NCBI RefSeq assembly: GCF_018457175.1
Contig: NZ_JAGFNU010000001.1
Coordinates: 496,001 to 560,000, forward strand
Length of the DNA: 64,000 nucleotides
Direction: 5' to 3'
Source of the DNA: Pseudohalocynthiibacter aestuariivivens
GTDB lineage: Bacteria > Pseudomonadota > Alphaproteobacteria > Rhodobacterales > Rhodobacteraceae
Below are positions 8,325 to 17,024 of the stretch, piece after piece (the first letter of the stretch is position 1; each line of letters opens with the position of its first letter). A model generated the notes under the pieces. It saw nothing but the letters and a program-made list of their open reading frames with translations. It ran no database searches and was not told where the DNA came from. Position numbers and translations under genes: made by a program.

Positions 8325-10324
8325 TTGAGCCCCAATCTTTCACGTGATGCGCGCGCCATGGCCGATACAATCCTGTCGGCGGTGATCGCTATGAAGGCGA
8401 CAGCCAGCCCGGCAATGATGCCTTGTCCGGTGTTTGCTTTGGTCAAGGCGATGTAGACCTCTTGCCCCAGATCGCGGGTGCCAACCAAAGCCGTGATCAC
8501 CAGCATTGACAGGGCGAGCATTATGGTCTGGTTCAACCCTAACAAAAGAGATGGCGTTGCAAGTGGCAGCTTGATGCGCCACAAAAGCTGGTTTTTGGTG
8601 CAACCAGAGACTTTGCCAGCCTCAATCATTTCGGGTTCAATCTCGCGGATACCATGGGCCGCGTAGCGAACCGCTGGTGCCAAAGCATAAAGAACAACCG
8701 CGATCATCGCCGAGAAATCCCCAACGCGAAACAACATCACGACCGGTATAAGGTAGACAAAGCTTGGTAGTGTTTGCAGCGTGTCGATGAATGCGCCGAT
8801 CACAGAATTAGCGCGGCTGTTTTGTCCGGCCCAAATCCCGAGCGGAATACCAATAACACTCGCGAGAAAGACCGAAACACCGCAGAGATAGATTGTTATC
8901 ATCGCCTTCGCCCACAGCCCGCTTGCTGCAATGGCCAGCGCCATAAGCGCCGCCATAGCACCAAGCTTCCAACCGCCCACGCGCCATGCAGCCAGACCGA
9001 TTGCGATGATCCCCCATGCCCAGGGCACGCCCGAGAAAAAGCGTTTTACGGGTAAAAGAAGATAGGTCAGGAAGAAAGTTTTGATCGCTTCGAAGGTGTC
9101 AAAGAAATTGATGTTGATCCATTCCATTGCGTCTGACCAGAACGCGCTTGTGGTCAGTGTCGCGCTTTCCGGGTAGCTCTGAATTGCGGGCAAATAGAGC
9201 CCTGCCAATCCAGTCCCAAGCATGATCAGCACAACTGAAACCAACCACGGGTGACGCTTTACATATGAAAGCCCTGGTTCTGGAAGGGCATCTTGCGTGC
9301 GCGTTGAAAAAGCCTGGCTTAAGCGGTCCAAAGCGATCGCAAGGGCGACTATGGCTAAGCCAGCTTCGATGCCGCCACCGATATCCAAGCGGCGCAGTGC
9401 TGTCAGCACATCATAGCCCAGACCCCCAGCCCCGATCATGGATGCGATAATCACCATATTCAGCGACAGCATGATAACCTGGTTCACGCCAACCATAAGC
9501 GTTGGCATGGCCGAGGGAACCAGCACTTTCCACATCATCTGGCGCCGCGAACAGCCCATCATACGGCCAGCTTCTTCTATTTCCGTTGGTACACCCTGCA
9601 GCGCAACCGTACTGACCCGGACCATTGGGGGCATCGCGTAAATTACGGTGGCGACAAGTGCAGAGACCGGGCCAAACCCGAACAAGAACAAGATCGGAAC
9701 AAGATAGGCAAAAACAGGCACTGTTTGCATCAAATCCAGTACGGGTCGCATCATGCGTTCAGCAAGCGGTGAAAGATAGGCGAGAATTCCAAGCAGTAGC
9801 CCGCCAACAACCCCAAGCGGCACCGCAATGATCACAGACGCAAGCGTGACCATCGCGCTTTCCCATTGTCCGAAGATGGCAAGGTAAACGAAACAGCCAC
9901 CAACAAGCGCTGCCAGAACCCAATCTTTTGCGTAAAATGCAAGTGCTGCAAGTATGGTGATGATTGCGATCCAGCTTAGCGATGGGGCAATCTCGACCGC
10001 TTGTTGGCCCTGCCCAGTGCTGAAACCATCAATCAATCCGGATCGTACGACCTGATAGGGCGCTTCTATCAGTGAAGAAATGAACCGCGTGAGATCTCTG
10101 AAGGAAAACAAGCCAAAGCTCGCATCTTCAACCAGCCATTTCATAACTGCGGATATCCAGCCGTCAAGCTGTAGTTCCCACGCTTTTGGAAACTTAATGA
10201 TCCAGCGTGCATCTAACGCTTTGTAAAGCGGGAAGGAATAAGTCGACAGCACCCATGTCACCCCAAAAAGGCATAACCAGAATGGCCTTGAACCCTTCAG
10301 GATATGGCGCGCTAGAAACTTCAT
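8321..10324 (-). CDS. glycine betaine/proline-type ABC transporter permease, two permease domains fused
   Basis: A 667-residue polytopic protein with two BPD_transp permease domains in tandem. Each carries its own coupling-helix EAA-like motif: EEAGRMMGCSRRQMMWKVLVP in the first half and IEAGKVSGCTKNQLLWRIKLP in the second. Ordinary ProW proteins have one such domain and act as a homodimer, so this is an internal duplication that supplies both halves of the membrane channel. It overlaps the ATPase gene (10321) and the kinase gene (8324) by 4 bp, so the three are translationally coupled. Confidence 0.9.
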   Translation of the reverse strand: MKFLARHILKGSRPFWLCLFGVTWVLSTYSFPLYKALDARWIIKFPKAWELQLDGWISAVMKWLVEDASFGLFSFRDLTRFISSLIEAPYQVVRSGLIDGFSTGQGQQAVEIAPSLSWIAIITILAALAFYAKDWVLAALVGGCFVYLAIFGQWESAMVTLASVIIAVPLGVVGGLLLGILAYLSPLAERMMRPVLDLMQTVPVFAYLVPILFLFGFGPVSALVATVIYAMPPMVRVSTVALQGVPTEIEEAGRMMGCSRRQMMWKVLVPSAMPTLMVGVNQVIMLSLNMVIIASMIGAGGLGYDVLTALRRLDIGGGIEAGLAIVALAIALDRLSQAFSTRTQDALPEPGLSYVKRHPWLVSVVLIMLGTGLAGLYLPAIQSYPESATLTTSAFWSDAMEWININFFDTFEAIKTFFLTYLLLPVKRFFSGVPWAWGIIAIGLAAWRVGGWKLGAMAALMALAIAASGLWAKAMITIYLCGVSVFLASVIGIPLGIWAGQNSRANSVIGAFIDTLQTLPSFVYLIPVVMLFRVGDFSAMIAVVLYALAPAVRYAAHGIREIEPEMIEAGKVSGCTKNQLLWRIKLPLATPSLLLGLNQTIMLALSMLVITALVGTRDLGQEVYIALTKANTGQGIIAGLAVAFIAITADRIVSAMARASRERLGLK

Positions 10325-11349
10325 TTCCCAGACCGGCCAATCAAAACATCAATCACTGTGCGTGCGTCAATCGTGCCAATCGCTTCACCATTTTTGTTGA
10401 TGACACGAAAGGGTCGAGATTCAGCTTCGATCTGATCGACGGTGTCGGCAACGCTCAGTCCACCTTGCAGGTCGCCCGCGTAGTTGCCCTCCGGCGCACC
10501 CGGCGACATGACAGTTGCAAGACGTAAAACCTTGGCGCGCGGAATATGGCGTGTGAATTCCTCAACGTAATCAGTTGCTGGATTGAGGATCAGTTCTTCT
10601 GGTGTTGCAGTCTGAACAATCGCCCCGTCTTTCATGACGGCGATCCGGTCTGCCAGACGAATTGCTTCGTCAAAATCATGAGTGATAAAGATGATGGTTT
10701 TGCGGAGCATGGATTGCAGACGCATAAATTCGTCCTGCATCTCGCGCCGTATTAGCGGATCAAGCGCAGAAAACGGTTCATCCAGAAACCAAAGGTCCGG
10801 CTCTGCGACAAGCGAACGTGCAATGCCAACGCGTTGCTGTTGTCCGCCAGAAAGCTGCCTTGGAAAATAGTTTTCGCGGCCCTTGAGGCCCACCAGCTCT
10901 ACCATCTCGTGGGCGCGTGCTTCGCGGGTTTTGCGGTCAACGCCTTGGACATCCAGCGGGAAGGCCGCGTTCTGTAAAACCGTCAGATGTGGCAACAGCG
11001 CAAAATGCTGAAAAACCATGCCCATCTTTTTGCGACGAACATCAATGAGTTCGGCTTCGGGCATAGAGAGAAGGTCACGCCCTTCGAATTCAACATGTCC
11101 CGCTGTTGGCTCAACCAATCGGGACAAGCAGCGTACAAGCGTTGACTTTCCCGAGCCGGAAAGACCCATTATAACAAAGATTTCGCCCTCATGGATTTGA
11201 ACATTCGCGTCGCGCACTGCCCCAATTATTTGGGCTTTGTTCATAGTATCCTGATCAGGATTGCCACCATGTTTGTTCAGAAAAGCCGTTGGATTTGGGC
11301 CGTAAAGCTTCCAGACGCCTCGGCAATCCAGCTTGACTGAATTCTCCAT
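10321..11349 (-). CDS. proV: glycine betaine/proline-type ABC transporter ATP-binding protein
   Basis: A 342-residue ABC ATPase with Walker A GLSGSGKS (62-69), signature LSGGQ (166-170) and Walker B FLDEP (D190, E191). The QAT-type extension at the N-terminus (KLYGPNPTAFL) and a C-terminal CBS-like domain (about 285-342, ending GTIDARTVIDVLIG) match the ProV/OpuA branch. In OpuA the CBS region senses ionic strength; here only about one CBS repeat is visible. It powers the double permease encoded immediately downstream. A strong RNA hairpin separates it from the binding-protein gene upstream. Confidence 0.92.
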   Translation of the reverse strand: MENSVKLDCRGVWKLYGPNPTAFLNKHGGNPDQDTMNKAQIIGAVRDANVQIHEGEIFVIMGLSGSGKSTLVRCLSRLVEPTAGHVEFEGRDLLSMPEAELIDVRRKKMGMVFQHFALLPHLTVLQNAAFPLDVQGVDRKTREARAHEMVELVGLKGRENYFPRQLSGGQQQRVGIARSLVAEPDLWFLDEPFSALDPLIRREMQDEFMRLQSMLRKTIIFITHDFDEAIRLADRIAVMKDGAIVQTATPEELILNPATDYVEEFTRHIPRAKVLRLATVMSPGAPEGNYAGDLQGGLSVADTVDQIEAESRPFRVINKNGEAIGTIDARTVIDVLIGRSGK

Positions 11350-11400
11350 CGGGACCTCGCATATGTGCCGTTAGAACGGCTTAATATCGGTTGGACGGTA

Positions 11401-11429
11401 GAGAGGAGCAAATTGTAATTGCTCCTCTC
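11401..11429 (-). promoter_or_regulatory. intercistronic hairpin between proX and proV
   Basis: GAGAGGAGCAA (11401-11411) and TTGCTCCTCTC (11419-11429) form a perfect 11-bp stem with a 7-nt loop, just after the proX stop. On the minus strand it is not followed by a T tract. It therefore fits a processing or stabilising hairpin that raises proX mRNA relative to the downstream genes, as known for other binding-protein operons, rather than a full terminator. Confidence 0.65.
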
Positions 11430-11437
11430 AAATCTTC

Positions 11438-12379
11438 TTAGTTAATCCAAGTGGACCAGGTTGCCTCATTTGCAGCCATCCATTCGGCAACTACATCTTC
11501 AATTGAAACACCTTCAAGATCGACTTTTGCAACCAATGAACCGACATCAGCGTTGCTGATTGTAAACGCTTCAATCGCCGCAGCAGCGCCGGGCCATTTG
11601 TCTGCAACGCCGCTCCAGGCAACTTTCCAGATAGGGCCGGTTGGTTTACCGCAATCATAAGCAGCCGACGGATTTATACCGACTGACGGATCGCTGTAGC
11701 ACTCGCTTGAATAAGCTGGGAATTCAACAAAGCTACCTTCGTATTTCGTGGGGGCCCAATGAGGATCATAAAGCCACAGCACGATTGGTGCTTTGCGTTG
11801 GTAGGCGGATTCAAGCTCTGCAAACAACGCCGCATCCGTACCCGCGTGCACAACCTCAAAGTCCATACCCAAGGCTTCGACGCGTTCGTCATCAAAGCCA
11901 CCCCAGGTTACAGGGCCACCCAGATACCGACCAAGCGGCGCTGTTTCAGGCGTCGCAAATTCCTGTGCGCAATCATTCAGCGCTTCCCAGTTTGGCAGGC
12001 CTGGGCAGACCTCTTCCATATAAGACGGGTACCACCATTCTTCGACAGCCATCATGCCGGATTCTCCGACGTTGACGACATTGCCGGTTGCGGTGGCTTC
12101 GTCCATGGCCTCACGACCAGTGGTTTCCCAAATTTCCATCGCGACATGCAAGTCACCGGTCTTTAGGCCCGCGAATTGAGCAATATAGTCGGCCTGAACA
12201 TATTCGATGTTGTAGCCTGCTTTTTTCAGGACTTCGCCCATAATGAAGGTGTTTACAATTTGGCCGGTCCAGTCGTGGGTTGTCAGTTTAATCGGGTCAA
12301 GTGACTCAACTTCCGCATAGGCGCTTGAGGCACAGACAGCAGCCAATATCGCCGCTGATATTGTGTAGGTTGATTTCAT
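11438..12379 (-). CDS. proX: glycine betaine/choline-type ABC transporter substrate-binding protein
   Basis: A 313-residue secreted protein with a Sec signal (MKSTYTISAAILAAVCASSAYA, cleavage after AYA). It has the OpuAC/ProX fold; motifs include LTTHDWTGQIVNTFIMGEVL at the mature start and a Trp-rich set (MEIWETTGREAM, VEEWWYPSYM, VLWLYDPHWAP) that can form the aromatic cage for a quaternary ammonium group. It is the first gene of the module 1 operon, with an AGGGAG ribosome site. The ligand is probably a betaine or choline-like compound; proline betaine and N-methylated amino alcohols remain possible. Confidence 0.88.
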   Translation of the reverse strand: MKSTYTISAAILAAVCASSAYAEVESLDPIKLTTHDWTGQIVNTFIMGEVLKKAGYNIEYVQADYIAQFAGLKTGDLHVAMEIWETTGREAMDEATATGNVVNVGESGMMAVEEWWYPSYMEEVCPGLPNWEALNDCAQEFATPETAPLGRYLGGPVTWGGFDDERVEALGMDFEVVHAGTDAALFAELESAYQRKAPIVLWLYDPHWAPTKYEGSFVEFPAYSSECYSDPSVGINPSAAYDCGKPTGPIWKVAWSGVADKWPGAAAAIEAFTISNADVGSLVAKVDLEGVSIEDVVAEWMAANEATWSTWIN

Positions 12380-12471
12380 GTCGGACTCCCTGCGTTTTTA
12401 AATATGCGCGTCTTTGGGCAGCTCTGCGTTTCACAAGGCTCAACACGCTGTGCGAACAAATTGTTGCAAGC

Positions 12472-12488
12472 ATCAACAAAATGCAACA
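12472..12488 (+). promoter_or_regulatory. candidate DeoR-family operator, module 1 copy
   Basis: ATCAACAAAATGCAACA lies between proX and the first DeoR gene. A near-identical 17-mer (15 of 17, opposite strand) occurs at 16845-16861 between the second dehydrogenase and the second DeoR gene. TTGTTGC just upstream (about 12460) adds an inverted half-site. Location and conservation suggest the binding site of one or both DeoR regulators. Confidence 0.55.
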
Positions 12489-12600
12489 AAAATTTATAGT
12501 TTTTGTGGGTATTTTAAATTTTAATATGGCTTTTTGTGGGAAATGCTGCGAAATTGGGTGAAGTTTTACTGCAATCTCACAATCCAAGGCAAAAAAACGA

Positions 12601-13380
12601 ATGGACCCTCGCTCCAATCACCGCCAGCAAGAAATATTGGCAGCCTTGCGCAGGGCGGGCGGATCTTCGCGAATTCATTCTCTGGCCCAGACGTTGGATG
12701 TGACGGAAGAAACCGTGCGTCGGAACATCAAGCGTTTGGCAGACAGTGGCGTTGTGGAAAAGGTTCATGGCGGTGTCCGGCTTCTCAGTGATGGGCAAGA
12801 GGGTGATTTCCACCAGAGATATCGGGAAAATCCCGAGGCAAAGAAACGGATTGCACGCCATGTCGCCGAAATGATCGAAGATGGTAGTTCGTTGTTTCTG
12901 GATATTGGAAGTACCACCGCCTACATCGCTGATGCGTTGCGTGATCACCACGAACTGCTTGTTGTGACAAATTCTGTTTCGGTCGCTTACAAGCTGGCAA
13001 CACGCAACAACAACAGGGTTTTTATGGCAGGAGGTGAGCTTCGCAACCACGATGGGGGCGCCTTTGGCACCGACGCGATGGCATTTGCCGACAACTTCCA
13101 CACCGAATACGCGATCCTGTCTTCAGCCGGGATCAATGCAAGCAATGGATTCATGCTTTTTGATCTGGAAGAAGCAAAATTTTCCCGACTGATCATGGCC
13201 AAGGCAGGCACCCGCATCGTGGCTGCCGACTCCAGCAAGTTTGATCGTGTTGCACCGGTGACTGTGGCGAAACCCTCGTTGGTTGATTACCTCGTCTGCG
13301 AAAAGACGCCGCCCGCTTCGATCCAAAAGGCAGCGGTTGATTGGGGAACGGAAATTCAGATCGCAGGGAAATCTGATTAA
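12601..13380 (+). CDS. DeoR-family transcriptional regulator, module 1
   Basis: A 259-residue protein. Residues 5-60 form the DeoR helix-turn-helix (HRQQEILAALRRAGG, then LDVTEETVRRNIKRLADSG and the VHGGV wing). Residues 75-240 form the DeoRC sensor domain of ribose-isomerase fold (LDIGSTTAYIA, VTNSVSVAYKL, GGELR). DeoR proteins usually respond to a phosphorylated metabolite. That fits a kinase in the divergent operon, whose product could be the inducer. It is closely related in layout to the regulator at 17025, and both promoters share a 17-bp site. Confidence 0.9.
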   Translation: MDPRSNHRQQEILAALRRAGGSSRIHSLAQTLDVTEETVRRNIKRLADSGVVEKVHGGVRLLSDGQEGDFHQRYRENPEAKKRIARHVAEMIEDGSSLFLDIGSTTAYIADALRDHHELLVVTNSVSVAYKLATRNNNRVFMAGGELRNHDGGAFGTDAMAFADNFHTEYAILSSAGINASNGFMLFDLEEAKFSRLIMAKAGTRIVAADSSKFDRVAPVTVAKPSLVDYLVCEKTPPASIQKAAVDWGTEIQIAGKSD

Positions 13381-13408
13381 GACGCAGCGGACGTTTGTGT
13401 GACCTTGA

Positions 13409-14338
13409 TCAACCTTCACGCACGGCAGCAACATGATCTTCAAAAGATGGATCGTTCATGAGTGTTTTGCATCGCGCAAACCGTTCAGTTGCGTAGGCCC
13501 AGAAATCTTCGGCCGGGTTGTCATCTGCTAGCTGAATTAAACCCCAAAGCGTCCAGAGCAGATCACACATTGCTTTGTAGATGACCACCCGTCCGCGTTG
13601 GGCGGGTGTCGGGTCTGCCCCGAAGTAAGCGCGCATCAGTTCCATGTCCTGCTCTGCATCCATTCCCGCCTCGACAGAAAGATCACCAACATCCCAGAGC
13701 GGATCATTCATCCCTGAATATTCCCAATCGACGATCCACATCTTTTTGCCGTTATCCAGAAAGTTTTCGCAAAGCGGATCACAATGGCAGGGGGCGAGGG
13801 GGCCAGGGTTGGCTGCCAGCGCCTCTTTAACCGGTTCTGCTGCAGCGACAATATCGTGATACCCGTCTGGCAGGTCCACATCCTTTGTTGAAAGAATGTT
13901 CAGATAGTCGTCGATCATTGCGAATAGTTCGAAACGAAAATCAAAGGTTTCGCCAGAACCGTGCAGTTTAGCCAACGCCGCACCCGCCCTGGCGGGCGAT
14001 CCTGCACGGGATTTGAACAGAGCGGGTGTCATTGTTTCGATGCCCTGAATAGCCTCGGATACCATCTCACCCGTGCCAGCATCAGCCCAGATAACTTCGG
14101 CTGAAACACCTGCCCGATAAGCAGCATTGGCATTTGTGGTTTCGACAGCGCGATCAATATATTCCTCGGTGCCTTCCCCCGGAATACGTACGATAACCTT
14201 TCGGCCCGCAGCTTCGACCAAATGCACGAGATTTGTTAACCCGCCTAAGCGTGTAATTTTGCAGTCCGCAGCCGTGACATTCTTGAATCCGGGTGCTTTT
14301 TTCAAGCTGGCGACGACGGTTTCCAAATGCTCTGTCAT
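13409..14338 (-). CDS. choline/ethanolamine kinase-like phosphotransferase, module 2
   Basis: A 309-residue APH/choline kinase-fold protein. The catalytic loop reads HCDPLCENFL (185-194, catalytic D187) and the metal loop VDWEYSG (D204), as in choline kinases. It differs from the module 1 kinase in using HCDPLCEN rather than HNDLLPAN, so the two are diverged paralogues rather than a recent duplication. It follows the module 2 dehydrogenase after 12 nt, with AGAGG as ribosome site, and so again pairs a kinase with a demethylating flavoprotein. The substrate is unknown. Confidence 0.82.
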   Translation of the reverse strand: MTEHLETVVASLKKAPGFKNVTAADCKITRLGGLTNLVHLVEAAGRKVIVRIPGEGTEEYIDRAVETTNANAAYRAGVSAEVIWADAGTGEMVSEAIQGIETMTPALFKSRAGSPARAGAALAKLHGSGETFDFRFELFAMIDDYLNILSTKDVDLPDGYHDIVAAAEPVKEALAANPGPLAPCHCDPLCENFLDNGKKMWIVDWEYSGMNDPLWDVGDLSVEAGMDAEQDMELMRAYFGADPTPAQRGRVVIYKAMCDLLWTLWGLIQLADDNPAEDFWAYATERFARCKTLMNDPSFEDHVAAVREG

Positions 14339-14350
14339 TGAGGTGCCTCT

Positions 14351-16774
14351 CTATGCCTTAAGTTTTTCATTTTGCGGATCATAAAGCGGCCCGTCTACCC
14401 GTTTGATAGGGTGCCGTTCGCCAAACACTTCGATCTCAAAATCAATCTCCTGCCAAAGATTTTTGTTCAGGTAAGCGAAAATGATCATTTTCCCGACACT
14501 GTGGCCAAATCCTGCGCTGGTTGCGAGTGAGACTGTGTTGCCGCCTGACAAAACCGTTTCTCCCCCATAAAGTGGCAGGGAATTTTCAGTGACAAATGTG
14601 CATAGTTTTTGGTCAGTCCCATTGGCTTTTTGTTTTTCGAGTACGTGACGACCAATGAAATCTGCACCGGATTTCAGGTGCACCCGAAAGCCAAGCCCGG
14701 CTTCTATTGGCGTGTAGTCAGGGCTGATATCGCCAGACCAGTAAAGATAGCCTTTCTCAAGTCGCAGACTATCGATAGCGCGGTAACCCACATCGCGAAT
14801 ACCGTCGGACTTTCCTGCGTCCCACAGCGTGTCATAGACGTGTGCTGCGTATTCTGTAGGGATGTGAAGCTCCCACCCAAGTTCACCGACGAAACCGATA
14901 CGCACCGCGCGAACTGGGGCCGCCCCAATGGTGATGTCCCGGGCCGTACCAAAAGGAAATGCGTCGTTGGAAACATCATCTTCGCTGGCGCGCGCCAGAA
15001 CATCCCGTGACAATGGACCGCAAATGTTGATCACAGCGCGCGCTGACGTAACTTCAATCAAATGCACAGAACCATCTTTTGGCATATGACGGCGGATCCA
15101 GTCTGCGTCATGCGTGCCAAAGCCGGACCCAGTCACAATGTAGAAATGATCCCGGCTCAGGCGTGTTATTGTCAGGTCAGCCTCTATCCCGCCGGTTTCG
15201 TTGCAGAGTTGGGCGTAGATGACGGTGCCGTCGGGTTTGTCCATATTGCAAGCAGCCAACCGCTGCAGTAGATCAAGCGAACCAACGCCGATCATTTCAA
15301 ACTTGGCAAAACTTGATTGATCGATCAGTACAACACCCTCACGCACGGCCTTGTGTTCTTCTGCTGCGAACCTGTGCCAACCGGGTTTCAAGAAATCGAG
15401 TTGGTCGACCGGTTCTACGCCTTCCGGTGCAAACCACAACGGGCGCTCCCAGCCGTTTTTGGAGCCGTAGACCGCACCGTGATCTTTTAGCCGTTCGTAA
15501 AGTGGTGAAAGCCGAAGCTGCCGCACGGTTTCATGCTCCTGCCCCGGATAGCGCATTTTGTAGTGGTGGGCGTAATGCTCAACAGCGCGTGGATACATGA
15601 AGGCCCGCGTTCCGTGGTGCGGGCCAAATCGTCGGCAATCCAGTGGCCAGAGGTCAAGGCTTGGCCGCCCTTCAACGATCCATTCTGCTATCATTTCTCC
15701 CGCGCCGCCCCCTGCTGCAATCCCGTAAAGGAATCCGGTGGCCATCATCAGGTTGTCAAATCCGGGGGCCCAGCCCATCACAAAATCACCGTCGGCCGAA
15801 TAGGGGATAGGACCGTTTATTACAGTGCGGATTCCAACCTCGTTCAGAACAGGGGTCACTTCGGCAGCCAGTTCTGCCAATGGGCCGAACCGGTCAAGAT
15901 TATCCGGCAGCAGCTGGCGTACGAAATCGCCAGGAATGCCCTTATCACCAAATGGTAAGGTGTTTTCTTCGTAACCGCCGATGACCAGCCGCCCACCCGC
16001 GTCAGGCTTGTAATAAACCAGTCGTTCCGGGTCACGCAGGCTGGGTAGGGTTTTAACGAGGTCTTCGTCAGGCAGAGGCTCGGTTACGATGTACTGATGT
16101 TCGACTGCGCAGGCGGGAACGTGGATGCCAAGTTTTGCGCCCAACTCGCGGCTCCACATGCCTGCCGCCATGATGATTGTATCTGCTTCGTAGTCCCCAT
16201 CAGTGGTCGTCACTTTTGTGATGCGGCCATCTTTGATTTCAAAATCCAGAACCTTCACACCCTGTTTGATCTGTGTGCCATATTTGCGTGCACCAGCGGC
16301 GACGGCCTGGCACAGGCTTGCGGGGTCTACGTGGCCATCTGATGGAATGAATGCCGCACCTTCCAATCCGGTTGCATCAATGTAGGGGAAAAGCTTTTTG
16401 GCTTCGGTGGCAGAGATCATCTCCATCTCTAGATCGAAACTACGTGCCATGGTGGTCAGACGCTTCGCTTCGAGCAGACGTTCCTTGGTGGCAGCAAGCC
16501 GTAGGCTCCCGACTTTTTTCCAGTCAAAAGCCATCCCTGTTTCTGCTTCAAGCTGATCGTACATCGCGACTGAACGTTTCAGCATGCGTGTTGTGTTGCG
16601 CGAAGACCGCAACTGTCCGACCAGCCCTGCGGCGTGCCATGTGGCCCCTTCAGTCAACGATGCTTTTTCAAGCAGAACAACGTCTTTTTCGCCGTTTTTG
16701 GCAAGATGATAAGCTGTGGAGCAACCAATAATGCCACCACCAATTATCAGGTGTTTCGCTGAGTGATTTGCCAT
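14351..16774 (-). CDS. FAD-dependent dehydrogenase fused to GcvT domains (dimethylglycine/sarcosine dehydrogenase-like), module 2
   Basis: An 807-residue paralogue of the protein at 4981 with the same architecture: FAD domain (LIIGGGIIGCSTAYHLAK near residues 9-26), FAO_M, GCV_T, GCV_T_C. H48 in ATWHAAGL occupies the covalent-FAD position. AGGAG precedes ATG 16774 by 7 nt. It begins a two-gene operon with the kinase at 13409 and is divergent from the second DeoR regulator. The two dehydrogenases end with a matching segment (PLYDP.(M/N)EK(V/L)K), which supports common ancestry. Most likely a second N-methyl substrate or a second demethylation step. Confidence 0.85.
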   Translation of the reverse strand: MANHSAKHLIIGGGIIGCSTAYHLAKNGEKDVVLLEKASLTEGATWHAAGLVGQLRSSRNTTRMLKRSVAMYDQLEAETGMAFDWKKVGSLRLAATKERLLEAKRLTTMARSFDLEMEMISATEAKKLFPYIDATGLEGAAFIPSDGHVDPASLCQAVAAGARKYGTQIKQGVKVLDFEIKDGRITKVTTTDGDYEADTIIMAAGMWSRELGAKLGIHVPACAVEHQYIVTEPLPDEDLVKTLPSLRDPERLVYYKPDAGGRLVIGGYEENTLPFGDKGIPGDFVRQLLPDNLDRFGPLAELAAEVTPVLNEVGIRTVINGPIPYSADGDFVMGWAPGFDNLMMATGFLYGIAAGGGAGEMIAEWIVEGRPSLDLWPLDCRRFGPHHGTRAFMYPRAVEHYAHHYKMRYPGQEHETVRQLRLSPLYERLKDHGAVYGSKNGWERPLWFAPEGVEPVDQLDFLKPGWHRFAAEEHKAVREGVVLIDQSSFAKFEMIGVGSLDLLQRLAACNMDKPDGTVIYAQLCNETGGIEADLTITRLSRDHFYIVTGSGFGTHDADWIRRHMPKDGSVHLIEVTSARAVINICGPLSRDVLARASEDDVSNDAFPFGTARDITIGAAPVRAVRIGFVGELGWELHIPTEYAAHVYDTLWDAGKSDGIRDVGYRAIDSLRLEKGYLYWSGDISPDYTPIEAGLGFRVHLKSGADFIGRHVLEKQKANGTDQKLCTFVTENSLPLYGGETVLSGGNTVSLATSAGFGHSVGKMIIFAYLNKNLWQEIDFEIEVFGERHPIKRVDGPLYDPQNEKLKA

Positions 16775-16844
16775 CTGCAGCTCCTAAAATCACAAGAATC
16801 TTCTGAAACAGGATTGCAGTATTTCAACAATATACAACGAAAAA

Positions 16845-16861
16845 TGTTGCTTTATGTTGAT
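16845..16861 (-). promoter_or_regulatory. candidate DeoR-family operator, module 2 copy
   Basis: On the minus strand the sequence reads ATCAACATAAAGCAACA, matching the module 1 element at 12472-12488 in 15 of 17 positions. Neighbouring CAAC/GTTG half-sites (CAACAATATACAACG at 16825-16839) add further symmetry. It lies about 70 bp upstream of the dehydrogenase start and 164 bp upstream of the DeoR start. Confidence 0.55.
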
Positions 16862-17024
16862 TATTTTAATTTTCTGCGACTAGATGCCCGGACGATGCTG
16901 ACTAATAACATAACCAAACGACTTCGATTTCAGGCGATAGGATGCTTTGAAATACGGTTCGATTTTCACGTGCAAGCGCGCAACATCGCTTGTCTTGCCC
17001 TGTCAAATGAGGCACGCACACAAG

